The notes under the pieces: generated by a model
What the model was told of the DNA's origin: nothing
The model's input: only the letters and a program-made list of their open reading frames with translations
Databases searched by the model: none
Made by a program: the position numbers and the translations under genes
Shown: one piece after another, positions 57,843 through 64,000 of the stretch
Layout: every line of letters begins with the position of its first letter
Numbering within the stretch: the stretch's first letter is position 1
Origin: Candidatus Accumulibacter cognatus
Lineage (GTDB): Bacteria; Pseudomonadota; Gammaproteobacteria; Burkholderiales; Rhodocyclaceae
Assembly: GCA_013414765.1 (NCBI GenBank)
Contig: CP058708.1
Location: forward strand, 4,818,748-4,882,747
Length of the DNA: 64,000 bases
Direction: 5' to 3'

Positions 57843-59549
57843 ATGAGTACCCTGGTAGAGCAGCTCATCCAGACAGAAGCGCACCAATCGATCTTCGAAT
57901 CGGCCGTGCGCCAGCTCCCCCTGCCGGTCTGCGCCGCATTTGGCTCGTCGAGCAGCCCGCAGCCGGTCAGCTTCAAGAACACCGGGCGCGTCCTGAGCAC
58001 CAAGGACAGTGACGCCGTACGCGCGCAGTTTCCGCAGAGCGTCGCCGCCTCCAACAATATCGTCCTCACCTCCTCCGGCAGCAGTCCCGCGACCGTGCAG
58101 GGCAAGCGTGTCGCCGTGCTGTTCTCGGGCGGTCCGGCCGCGGGCGGTCACAACGTGGTCTGCGGACTCAAGCGGGTGCTGGGCTCCGGCAACACGCTCC
58201 TTGGCGTCAGGGCCGGTCCGAAGGGCCTGCTCAAGGGCTCGCTGTTCGAAATCACCGACGCCAACGTCGACTTCATTCTCAATACCGGCGGCTTCGACTT
58301 TCTCGGCTCGGACCGCACCAAGATCAAGAGCGACGAGCAGTTCGCACAGGTCCGAGAGACCTGCATCAAACACCAGCTCGACGCCATCGTCGTCGTCGGC
58401 GGTGACGATTCCAACACCAATGCCGCGGTCCTCGCCGAATCGCTGTTTACCGGCGTCAAGGCCGACGGCTCCGGCGTGCAGGTCATCGGCGTGCCGAAAA
58501 CCATCGACGGCGACCTGCAGATCGGCGACCTGCTCTCGATTTCGTTCGGCTTCGATACCGCGACACGGATCTACAGCGAGATGGTCGGCAACATCCTGCA
58601 GGACACCAGCTCATCGCTCAAGTACTGGCACTTCGTCAAACTGATGGGCCGCTCGGCTTCGCATGTCGCACTCGAAGTCGCACTGCAGACCAAGCCGGCG
58701 ATCACCCTGATCTCCGAAGAAATCGCTGCCAACCAGGAGTCGCTGGCGAGCATCATCGACCGCGTCGCGCGGGTCATCGTCGAACGTTCGCACCGGGGAA
58801 TGAACTACGGCGTCCTGCTGGCGCCGGAAGGTCTGATCGAGTTCATCCCGGAAATGAACGCCATGATCGCCGAACTGAACGATGTCCTCGCGCACCACGC
58901 CGCCGATTTTGCCGCCCAGGCTGACGACGCCAAACCGGCTTTCGTCGGCAGCCGGCTCAGCCCCGAGAATGCCAGCCTGCTGGCCTCTCTGCCGCATTAC
59001 ATCGTGAACATGCTGCTCGCCGAACGCGACTCGCACGGCAACCTGCAGGTCTCGCTGATTCCCACCGAGCAGTTGCTGATCGACATGGCCAGGCAGCGCG
59101 TCAGGGAACTCGATGCCAATGTCCCCTTCGCCGCGCACAGCCACTTCCTCGGCTACGAAGGCCGTTGCGGCGCACCGACGCTGTTCGACGCCGCCTATAC
59201 CTACAACCTCGGCCTAACCGCCGGCTCGCTGATCCTCGACGGCCGTACCGGCTACATGGCGACGATCACCGGACTCGCCAGCGGTGGCACCCCACAGGCC
59301 ATCCCGCTCGCAGGCCTGCTCAACATCGAACGCCGTCACGGCAAGAATGAGTTCGTGATCGAGAAAGCGCTGGTCAAGATGGATTCACCGGCCATGCAGT
59401 ACTTCGTCTCACGGCGTGAGGCCTGGGCGGCCAGTGATCTCTTCGCGTCGCCGGGTCCACGCCAGTTCTGGGGGCCAACTACGGATCAGCTGCCGATCAG
59501 CGTCGCACTTAACTCCGGGGCCGACGCGCTGATGTTCAAGATCGGCTGA
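57843..59549 (+). CDS. pfp: PPi-dependent phosphofructokinase, long (plant-like) form
   Basis: The 568-residue enzyme interconverts fructose 6-phosphate and fructose 1,6-bisphosphate using pyrophosphate. The diagnostic GGDDSNTN (186-193) has Asp where ATP enzymes have Gly in GGDGS, and PKTIDGD (218-224) replaces PKTIDND. LFSGGPAAGGHNV and MGRSASHVALE complete the fold. Length and the N-terminal extension match the long PFP subfamily of plants and some bacteria rather than the 400-residue type. It follows the aldolase by 120 bases with a terminator between, so the pair is adjacent but probably separately transcribed. Confidence 0.9.
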   Translation: MSTLVEQLIQTEAHQSIFESAVRQLPLPVCAAFGSSSSPQPVSFKNTGRVLSTKDSDAVRAQFPQSVAASNNIVLTSSGSSPATVQGKRVAVLFSGGPAAGGHNVVCGLKRVLGSGNTLLGVRAGPKGLLKGSLFEITDANVDFILNTGGFDFLGSDRTKIKSDEQFAQVRETCIKHQLDAIVVVGGDDSNTNAAVLAESLFTGVKADGSGVQVIGVPKTIDGDLQIGDLLSISFGFDTATRIYSEMVGNILQDTSSSLKYWHFVKLMGRSASHVALEVALQTKPAITLISEEIAANQESLASIIDRVARVIVERSHRGMNYGVLLAPEGLIEFIPEMNAMIAELNDVLAHHAADFAAQADDAKPAFVGSRLSPENASLLASLPHYIVNMLLAERDSHGNLQVSLIPTEQLLIDMARQRVRELDANVPFAAHSHFLGYEGRCGAPTLFDAAYTYNLGLTAGSLILDGRTGYMATITGLASGGTPQAIPLAGLLNIERRHGKNEFVIEKALVKMDSPAMQYFVSRREAWAASDLFASPGPRQFWGPTTDQLPISVALNSGADALMFKIG

Positions 59550-59574
59550 ACGGGCTGCTTCTCGGGTCAGCTAG

Positions 59575-59601
59575 GGGCCATCGGCAACGATGGCCCTTTT
59601 T
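59575..59601 (+). terminator. Terminator after PPi-phosphofructokinase
   Basis: A perfect 8-bp stem GGGCCATC (59575-59582) with GATGGCCC (59589-59596), loop GGCAAC, then TTTTT. It lies 26 bases after the stop. Confidence 0.92.
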
Positions 59602-59799
59602 CATGCTGCGATCAGCACCCCGGATGACCATCCTGCGCACCGGCAGAGTGCCCCCGCAAGACCTGCATGCACCGTGATGAAGCGTACCGATCAGCAAAGC
59701 CAAGGTCGATACGATCTGATCGAATTGAAATCAGCGGCTTGCAGAAGCAATCTTGAGCAAGCACGTTTCTTGCTTTGGTCCAGGCGTTTTTCAGCACAC
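59602..59799. other. Intergenic region, nothing assigned
   Basis: The 198 bases between the terminator and repeat copy 2 hold only a weak hairpin (AGCAAG and CTTGCT around 59757-59775). No gene or clear promoter is visible. Confidence 0.4.
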
Positions 59800-59930
59800 A
59801 CGGTCAGGACTTTTCCAGGCGGCCCCCGATCATGAACGTCATGACCGTTTCCCTCTCTTCCAACCCCTCCCCCGCCAGCGGAGAGGGAAGATTCGTGTAT
59901 CTCTTACGCGACTTTCACATGATTGACAGC
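59800..59930 (+). repeat. Dispersed two-hairpin repeat, copy 2
   Basis: Left arm ACGGTCAGGAC (59800-59810) and right arm GTCATGACCGT (59838-59848) form hairpin 1; CCCCTCCCCCGCCAGCGGAG forms hairpin 2, followed by AGAGGGAAGATTCGTG and the shared tail ACGCGACTTTCACATGATTG. The GTG opens a 23-codon frame that runs over the start of the following gene. It ends at the start of the 325-codon gene. Confidence 0.78.
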
Positions 59931-59931
59931 A

Positions 59932-60909
59932 ATGAGCAATGTCCACCGACTCGAACCGGTCTCTAATCACGACACCTTCCCTCCCGAAGGAACACGCAGA
60001 ATCATCAACGATACCGAACGGGTGCTCTACGATGGTTACTGGATCAAGACTTATCCGGTTCCCGGCGATTCCTTGCAGGCCAAGAAGCAACTGATCGAAG
60101 CGCTGACCCGACGCCTGTTCAACCATACCGAGCATGGACTCAATATTCCGGGCTGCCGGCTTGGCGAGGCTCGACAGAGTTACCAGGCGGAGAGCGACCC
60201 CGGCCGGCGTCGGGTCAAGGCCGCGATGCTCGCCGGCGCCCTGTTCAACCGCGCCACCGACATCTTCCGGAAGCTGGTCGAGTTGCAGGCAGACGGCATC
60301 GAGATCCACAGCGACGACGCGCTGATGCGCGAATGCGGCCAATGCCTGCTCGACGCGATGGACCTCGGGCATGTCGTCCTCCACCGTAGCGGCGAGGAAG
60401 GTATCGACGAGCTCTGGGGCGAGCCCTTCCGCGCCTTCTCGGTACCAATCGAGGAATTCTACGAAAACCGCTACATCAAGATCGGGCAAAGCATGCGCGA
60501 CATCGACCGGATCGCCGAGGTGATGATCGCCACCTTCAGCCGCATTCCCGCTTTCGCCGCCATCGAAGTCCCGGTACGGGATTTTGCCTGCGCCGCCAGA
60601 ATCAAGACGGAAACCCTGCGCACCGACCGGGATATTTTCGATGTCTGGTCGCAACTGGTGACCGCTGGCGAGCGGCTGGCCAACTTCACGCCGAAACCTG
60701 TCCCCAAACCGCTCGGAGAACGAACCGGCAGGTTGCTGTACCGCGTTTCCGATGGCCTCCAGTTGATCCGTAACGGCCGCGACCTGGTGTTCTACATCGC
60801 TCGCGCACGCACGCCGATGCCCAAGAGTACCCGCGAATACACAGAACGCTGCGAGGCTTACCTCGCCAGCGGCCGGGCTCCCTTCATGCCGGCGCCATTG
60901 CCAGCATGA
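59932..60909 (+). CDS. Unknown 325-residue cytosolic protein
   Basis: ATG 59932 opens MSNVHRLEPVSNHDTFPPEG; no ribosome-binding site is near it, and a TTG three codons earlier is possible. The protein is mostly alpha-helical with no signal peptide or membrane segment. Recognisable but unassigned stretches are RIINDTERVLYDGYWIKTYPVPGD, LTRRLFNHTEHGLNIPG and LFNRATDIFRKLVELQADG. The length and base composition match neighbouring genes, so it is probably real. I do not recognise the family. It lies right after repeat copy 2 and is convergent with the amidohydrolase. Confidence 0.65.
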   Translation: MSNVHRLEPVSNHDTFPPEGTRRIINDTERVLYDGYWIKTYPVPGDSLQAKKQLIEALTRRLFNHTEHGLNIPGCRLGEARQSYQAESDPGRRRVKAAMLAGALFNRATDIFRKLVELQADGIEIHSDDALMRECGQCLLDAMDLGHVVLHRSGEEGIDELWGEPFRAFSVPIEEFYENRYIKIGQSMRDIDRIAEVMIATFSRIPAFAAIEVPVRDFACAARIKTETLRTDRDIFDVWSQLVTAGERLANFTPKPVPKPLGERTGRLLYRVSDGLQLIRNGRDLVFYIARARTPMPKSTREYTERCEAYLASGRAPFMPAPLPA

Positions 60910-60928
60910 AAAACCGTCGCCATACTCC

Positions 60929-62173
60929 TCAGCCAGCAGGCTTATTGGCGAAGAAGGCGCGTGTCTCGAAGATGGTGGATGCAAAGCCCTGTCCATGCGA
61001 AGACAGATGCCGTTTGAGGACGAAATCGAAAAGCAAGGGATTGTGGTGTCGGATCACTTCGAGCTCCGCGACCGCCGACTGCGGCAGCATGCCCCGCGCG
61101 GCGAACTCCGCAGGCAGGATCAGTGGCACGATGCCCGGCAAGGGATAGTCGGAACCATTCAGCAAACGCGCATGCCATTCGCTGCGTTCGAGCAGCGTGC
61201 GCAGAACTTCCTCGCTGCGGTTCCTCAGCGTCAGCGCCGAAATATCGGCAAACAGCAGCTTTTCATAACGCACTTCACCCATCAGGCGAGCGAACAGTTC
61301 AAAACAGGGAAGCGGCGCCGCGTTCGCACCCCGGTCCACATCGACGGCGCTGCCGAGCGAGGCGCAATGCGCCACCACTACCCGAACGCCATGGTCCATC
61401 GCCCGCCGCAGCAGGAGCGGATTGCCAAAGGCCGGCTGGTCGCCACCGGGAGCCGCTTTTTCTTCGCCGGCATGGCTGATCAACGGCAGGCCGTGTTTCG
61501 CCAGTGCGGCATAGAAGCGATCGCAACGTTTCGAGGACGGATCGATGCCCATGGCCGGCGGCAACCATTTCACCGCCCGCGCCCCTCCTTCGACGGCGAT
61601 GGCCAGCGCCTCGACGCTGTCGCCGCGATACGGATGAATCGACGCCGCCCACTGAAAATACTGCGGATGGCGCGCGGCCACGGCCTGCGCGTAGGCGTTG
61701 GGTGTGTAGAAGGAACTGCGCTGCGGATCAGCTCGGCCATCGAGGTCGTGGAAGCGGTCGAAAGCAAAGAGCAGCAGCTTCGCCCCCGGCCGCAATCCTT
61801 CGACGAGATTCTGCAGGCGGTCGACGTAGCTCTCGTCCACCCGCCCCGGTGCATCATGGACGCAGCCGGCGTTCAGGTAGAACAGGCGCTGCGCATACTG
61901 CAGCGGGTGCAGGAGGCTGTCCATCTGCGGATTCACCTCGATGCCGCTGTCCGAATCGCCGGTACCGACCAGGTGCACATGGCCATCCAGAAATTGCGCC
62001 GGATCGACTCCGTCCCACGCGCTGCGCACCCACTCGCCGGCCGCAACGGCTTCTGGCAGAAGCGCCTGGCAGCGATTGAACCAGGCTCGCCAGGGCTGTG
62101 CAACGACGCCCGACAAGGCAAGCACGCCGCCGGCAAGCGCCCCGACCAGGGCACGGCGACGCGGCGGGTTCAT
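60929..62173 (-). CDS. Exported amidohydrolase-family protein
   Basis: The 414-residue protein starts at ATG 62171-62173 (MNPPRRRALVGALAGGVLAL), which opens an RRR-containing signal, possibly twin-arginine; the frame is open 23 codons further upstream. TIM-barrel amidohydrolase motifs: FLDGHVHL, IHPYRGD, AVKWLPPAMGIDPSS, LPLISHAGEEKA, VVVAHCASLG and LLNGSDYPLPG, which give His/Asp metal ligands like those of amidohydrolase-2 (decarboxylase/lactonase-type) members. Substrate unknown. It is preceded on the same strand by two very small genes, 221 bases away. Confidence 0.75.
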   Translation of the reverse strand: MNPPRRRALVGALAGGVLALSGVVAQPWRAWFNRCQALLPEAVAAGEWVRSAWDGVDPAQFLDGHVHLVGTGDSDSGIEVNPQMDSLLHPLQYAQRLFYLNAGCVHDAPGRVDESYVDRLQNLVEGLRPGAKLLLFAFDRFHDLDGRADPQRSSFYTPNAYAQAVAARHPQYFQWAASIHPYRGDSVEALAIAVEGGARAVKWLPPAMGIDPSSKRCDRFYAALAKHGLPLISHAGEEKAAPGGDQPAFGNPLLLRRAMDHGVRVVVAHCASLGSAVDVDRGANAAPLPCFELFARLMGEVRYEKLLFADISALTLRNRSEEVLRTLLERSEWHARLLNGSDYPLPGIVPLILPAEFAARGMLPQSAVAELEVIRHHNPLLFDFVLKRHLSSHGQGFASTIFETRAFFANKPAG

Positions 62174-62394
62174 CGCCGCAACCGACGGCCAGGCGCTGCG
62201 CCGTCGGATCGAAGTGTCGGAAGCACGCAGGATACTGAGCAAGGATTCAGCGAGAAACCGCTTGTTGACCCAGAGTCAAACCACATCCTTCACCCTCTCT
62301 GACGACAAGCCAAAATATATCGGCGAGTGGCGAGTGTAGTGGCATCGACACCAAGGTCAAGTGGGGTGCGAATGAAAGCCATTGGGCTTCACTA

Positions 62395-62490
62395 TCACTT
62401 GGCGCCGGACTCGCAGTACAAGCCTGGGCCGTTGTTGAAACAGAGCACCGGATTGCTGACATCGAGCTTGATGAATGCCAGTTTTTTCAT
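62395..62490 (-). CDS. 31-residue Cys-containing peptide
   Basis: ATG 62488-62490 is preceded by GGAGAGCAGTC, a good ribosome-binding site. The peptide begins MKKLAFIKLDVSNPVLC and its second half contains NNGPGLYCESG, with cysteines at 17 and 26 and a terminal Lys. There is no obvious membrane helix. The well-placed ribosome-binding site and non-random composition argue for expression. It resembles a short precursor peptide, but no modification enzyme of a known RiPP class is adjacent. I do not recognise a family; function unknown. Confidence 0.45.
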   Translation of the reverse strand: MKKLAFIKLDVSNPVLCFNNGPGLYCESGAK

Positions 62491-62536
62491 GACTGCTCTC
62501 CGTGGGCCAGAAGGTAGGGGGCGAACGGTCGGGGTT

Positions 62537-62561
62537 GTTGGGCTTCGTTCTTCAGCCCAAC
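62537..62561. repeat. Small inverted repeat GTTGGGCT/AGCCCAAC
   Basis: An 8-bp perfect stem with a 9-base loop, flanked by CCTAC. Elements reading GTAGGTTGGGCT...AGCCCAAC are scattered through many proteobacterial genomes. It lies between the two small minus-strand genes. Confidence 0.6.
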
Positions 62562-62598
62562 CTACATTCTCATTGACAGCCAGTCAAGCGTCACTCTG

Positions 62599-62796
62599 TT
62601 AACCCGCTGCAAGGGCGAGACCTGGGGGAGCCAGAGGTGTAGGAGGCGATATTATTGGTCTGGCGTTGATGATTATATCGACGATGTAGCTGACAAGCGC
62701 AGGCCATCGGGCAGCTTGCGGCAACTGAGACGCACTTGCCAGCACATGGTCAAGACCCTTGCGAACATTGGCGATCATCACTTTGAGGGGGGCCAT
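62599..62796 (-). CDS. 65-residue small protein, unknown
   Basis: ATG 62794-62796 follows GGGAGG by five bases, an excellent ribosome-binding site. The protein begins MAPLKVMIANVRKGLDHVL, has a hydrophobic stretch (ALVSYIVDIIINARPIIS) and a Pro/Ala-rich C-terminus. No family recognised. It lies 108 bases upstream of the 31-codon peptide gene on the same strand and is divergent from the PAS sensor. Confidence 0.45.
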   Translation of the reverse strand: MAPLKVMIANVRKGLDHVLASASQLPQAARWPALVSYIVDIIINARPIISPPTPLAPPGLALAAG

Positions 62797-62860
62797 CGCC
62801 ACCTCCCAACGCTTTCATCCACTCCCCGCCACCGCGTGCGAATGATATGCTGCGCATTCG

Positions 62861-62948
62861 GCTGACGGTCATGATTTTTCTAGACACCCTCTATCCCGAA
62901 AGTCATGACCGTTTCCTTCTCCCGCGAGTGGAGAGGAGAGATTCAATG
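62861..62948 (+). repeat. Dispersed two-hairpin repeat, copy 3
   Basis: Left arm ACGGTCATGAT (62865-62875) and right arm GTCATGACCGT (62902-62912) form hairpin 1; CTCCCGCGAGTGGAGAGGAG forms hairpin 2. The GGAGAGGAGAGATTCAATG end of the element is the ribosome-binding site and start codon of the following PAS gene. The tail resembles copy 1 for a further dozen bases. Confidence 0.78.
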
Positions 62949-64000
62949 CTATCCGATCGGGAACAGCGCTTCGCAGCGGAGCGGGCACGGGAGCACACTA
63001 TGATTGACCGGGAAGAAAGACTGGCCAGGATCGTCGACACGGCCCTCGATGCGATCGTGACCATCGACGAATCTTACCGGATCATCCTGTTCAACGCTGC
63101 CGCCGAAAAAATGTTTGCGTGTCCGGTTGCCGAGGCCCTCGGGAGCCTGCTCGACCGTTTCATTCCCGAACGTTTCCAGACAGCACATCGCATTCATGTC
63201 GGGGAGTTCGCCGCCAGTTCGGTCACCTCGCGACCGATGGGAAAAACCCATCAGGTTCTTGGCCGCCGTGGCAATGGCGAGGAATTTCCGCTCGAAGCGT
63301 CGATTTCGTGGGTCGAAGTGCAGGGGCGGAAGCTATTCACGGCAACGCTGCGCGACACCACCGCGCGATGCCAGACCGAGGCGGCGCTGCGTGCGAGTGA
63401 AGCATTCAATGCCGCCATCCTCGATTCCTTGAGCGCGCACGTCGCGGTCCTCGACAGCGACGGGAAAATCCTGGCAGTCAATCAGGCGTGGTTGCGATTC
63501 GCGGCAGAGAACGCCAGCGAGACGCGGCCCGCCGACCCGATCGGTGCCGATTACCGTGCGATCTGTCTGGCCGCCGCCGACCCCCTGGTCGCCGACCCCT
63601 GGGCTGCCGAAGCCCTGGCCGCCTGGGCCGGCATTGCCGAAGTACTGGCCGGGAACAGCGATTACTTCGAGCTGGAATACCCCTGCCACTCAGCAAAGCA
63701 GAAGCGCTGGTTCCGGATGCGCGTCGATCCCTTGCGATCCGAGCGCGGCGGTGTCGTCGTGGCGCACGAAGACATCAGCAGCAGCCGGAACCTGGCCGAC
63801 GCCTTGCGCACCGAGCGCCAGCGCCTGGCCAACCTGATCGCGGGCACTGACGTTGGCACCTGGGAATGGAACGTCGAGACCGGAGCAGTGCTCTTCAACG
63901 AACGCTGGGCCGGGATCATCGGCTATACGCTGGCGGAGATATCGCCGCTGAGTATCGCCACCTGGTTCCGCTTTGCGCATCCGGACGACCTCGAAAAATC
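62946..64000 (+). CDS. Multi-PAS sensor protein, 3' end outside window
   Basis: The frame is open from ATG 62946 to the window edge (351 codons so far). The ribosome-binding site GGAGAGGAGA is contributed by the repeat just upstream. A short helical start (MLSDREQRFAAERAREHTMIDREERLARIV) precedes PAS 1 (about 27-145, IVTIDESYRIILFNAAAEKMF), PAS 2 (about 150-280, VLDSDGKILAVNQAWLRFA, RWFRMRVDPL) and the start of PAS 3 (WEWNVETGAVLFNERWAGIIGY). The output domain lies beyond the window; a GGDEF/EAL or kinase module is likely but unseen. Confidence 0.85.
   Translation, partial: MLSDREQRFAAERAREHTMIDREERLARIVDTALDAIVTIDESYRIILFNAAAEKMFACPVAEALGSLLDRFIPERFQTAHRIHVGEFAASSVTSRPMGKTHQVLGRRGNGEEFPLEASISWVEVQGRKLFTATLRDTTARCQTEAALRASEAFNAAILDSLSAHVAVLDSDGKILAVNQAWLRFAAENASETRPADPIGADYRAICLAAADPLVADPWAAEALAAWAGIAEVLAGNSDYFELEYPCHSAKQKRWFRMRVDPLRSERGGVVVAHEDISSSRNLADALRTERQRLANLIAGTDVGTWEWNVETGAVLFNERWAGIIGYTLAEISPLSIATWFRFAHPDDLEK

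Noticed and set aside
56472-58373. 633-codon open frame on the minus strand
   Set aside because: It lies opposite fbaA and the 5' end of the PPi-phosphofructokinase gene, has no ribosome-binding site or domain, and reflects the strong third-position GC bias of those genes.
62327-62602. 91-codon plus-strand frame opposite the 31-codon peptide gene
   Set aside because: No ribosome-binding site; the minus strand has a much better start signal.

Overview
The window looks like a piece of a GC-rich betaproteobacterial chromosome. The gene content best fits the Rhodocyclales and a Candidatus Accumulibacter-like lineage. This is inferred from family content: a DUF3567 protein, the GlrK-QseG-GlrR trio, RpfE next to RecJ, AcnB-type aconitase, and a long PPi-dependent phosphofructokinase. 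No 16S gene is present to settle it. Most of the window is housekeeping chromosome with dense, co-oriented genes and many GTG starts.

Layout. 1-9.4 kb: end of a tandem glycosyltransferase, two small secreted proteins, an OmpR/EnvZ-type two-component pair, a PAS-GGDEF-EAL protein, and the ribosomal operon rpsF-priB-rpsR-rplI with a clear terminator. 9.4-12.9 kb: clpB behind a near-consensus sigma-32 promoter, then a FeeM-like N-acyl amino acid synthase. 13.6-17 kb: glrK-qseG-glrR. 17-23.3 kb: acnB, a small unknown gene, and miaB-phoH-ybeY. 23.3-23.9 kb: a decayed IS66 transposase remnant where corC/lnt would normally follow ybeY. 23.9-31.6 kb: a tightly packed seven-gene minus-strand operon (B12-type radical SAM, flavin halogenase, chorismatase-like enzyme, MipA/OmpV protein, acyltransferase, GT2 glycosyltransferase, cation/proton antiporter). 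It resembles the tailoring part of a xanthomonadin/aryl-polyene pigment cluster but has no ketosynthase or acyl carrier protein.

32-43.3 kb is a proteostasis block: groESL with a sigma-70 promoter overlapping a perfect CIRCE operator, ppiD, tRNA-Asp, tRNA-Val, and tig-clpP-clpX-lon with an internal sigma-32 promoter before lon. 43.6-49.4 kb: an ArsS-like radical SAM protein, a haloacid dehalogenase, LrgA/LrgB-like membrane proteins, and comEC. 49.5-56.4 kb: a chemoreceptor, lolD and lolC/E, rpfE-recJ. 56.6-59.6 kb: two glycolytic genes, class II aldolase and PPi-phosphofructokinase, each followed by a terminator. 59.9-64 kb: an unknown protein, a periplasmic amidohydrolase, two very small minus-strand genes (65 and 31 codons), and the 5' part of a multi-PAS sensor that runs off the window.

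The least expected structure is a dispersed repeat of about 100-130 bp with two hairpins. It has three full-length or near-full-length copies (20232, 59800, 62861) and a 3'-half copy (45390). Its second hairpin ends in a purine-rich Shine-Dalgarno-like tract. In one copy it supplies the ribosome-binding site and start codon of the downstream PAS gene, and in another it encodes the last residues of the dehalogenase.
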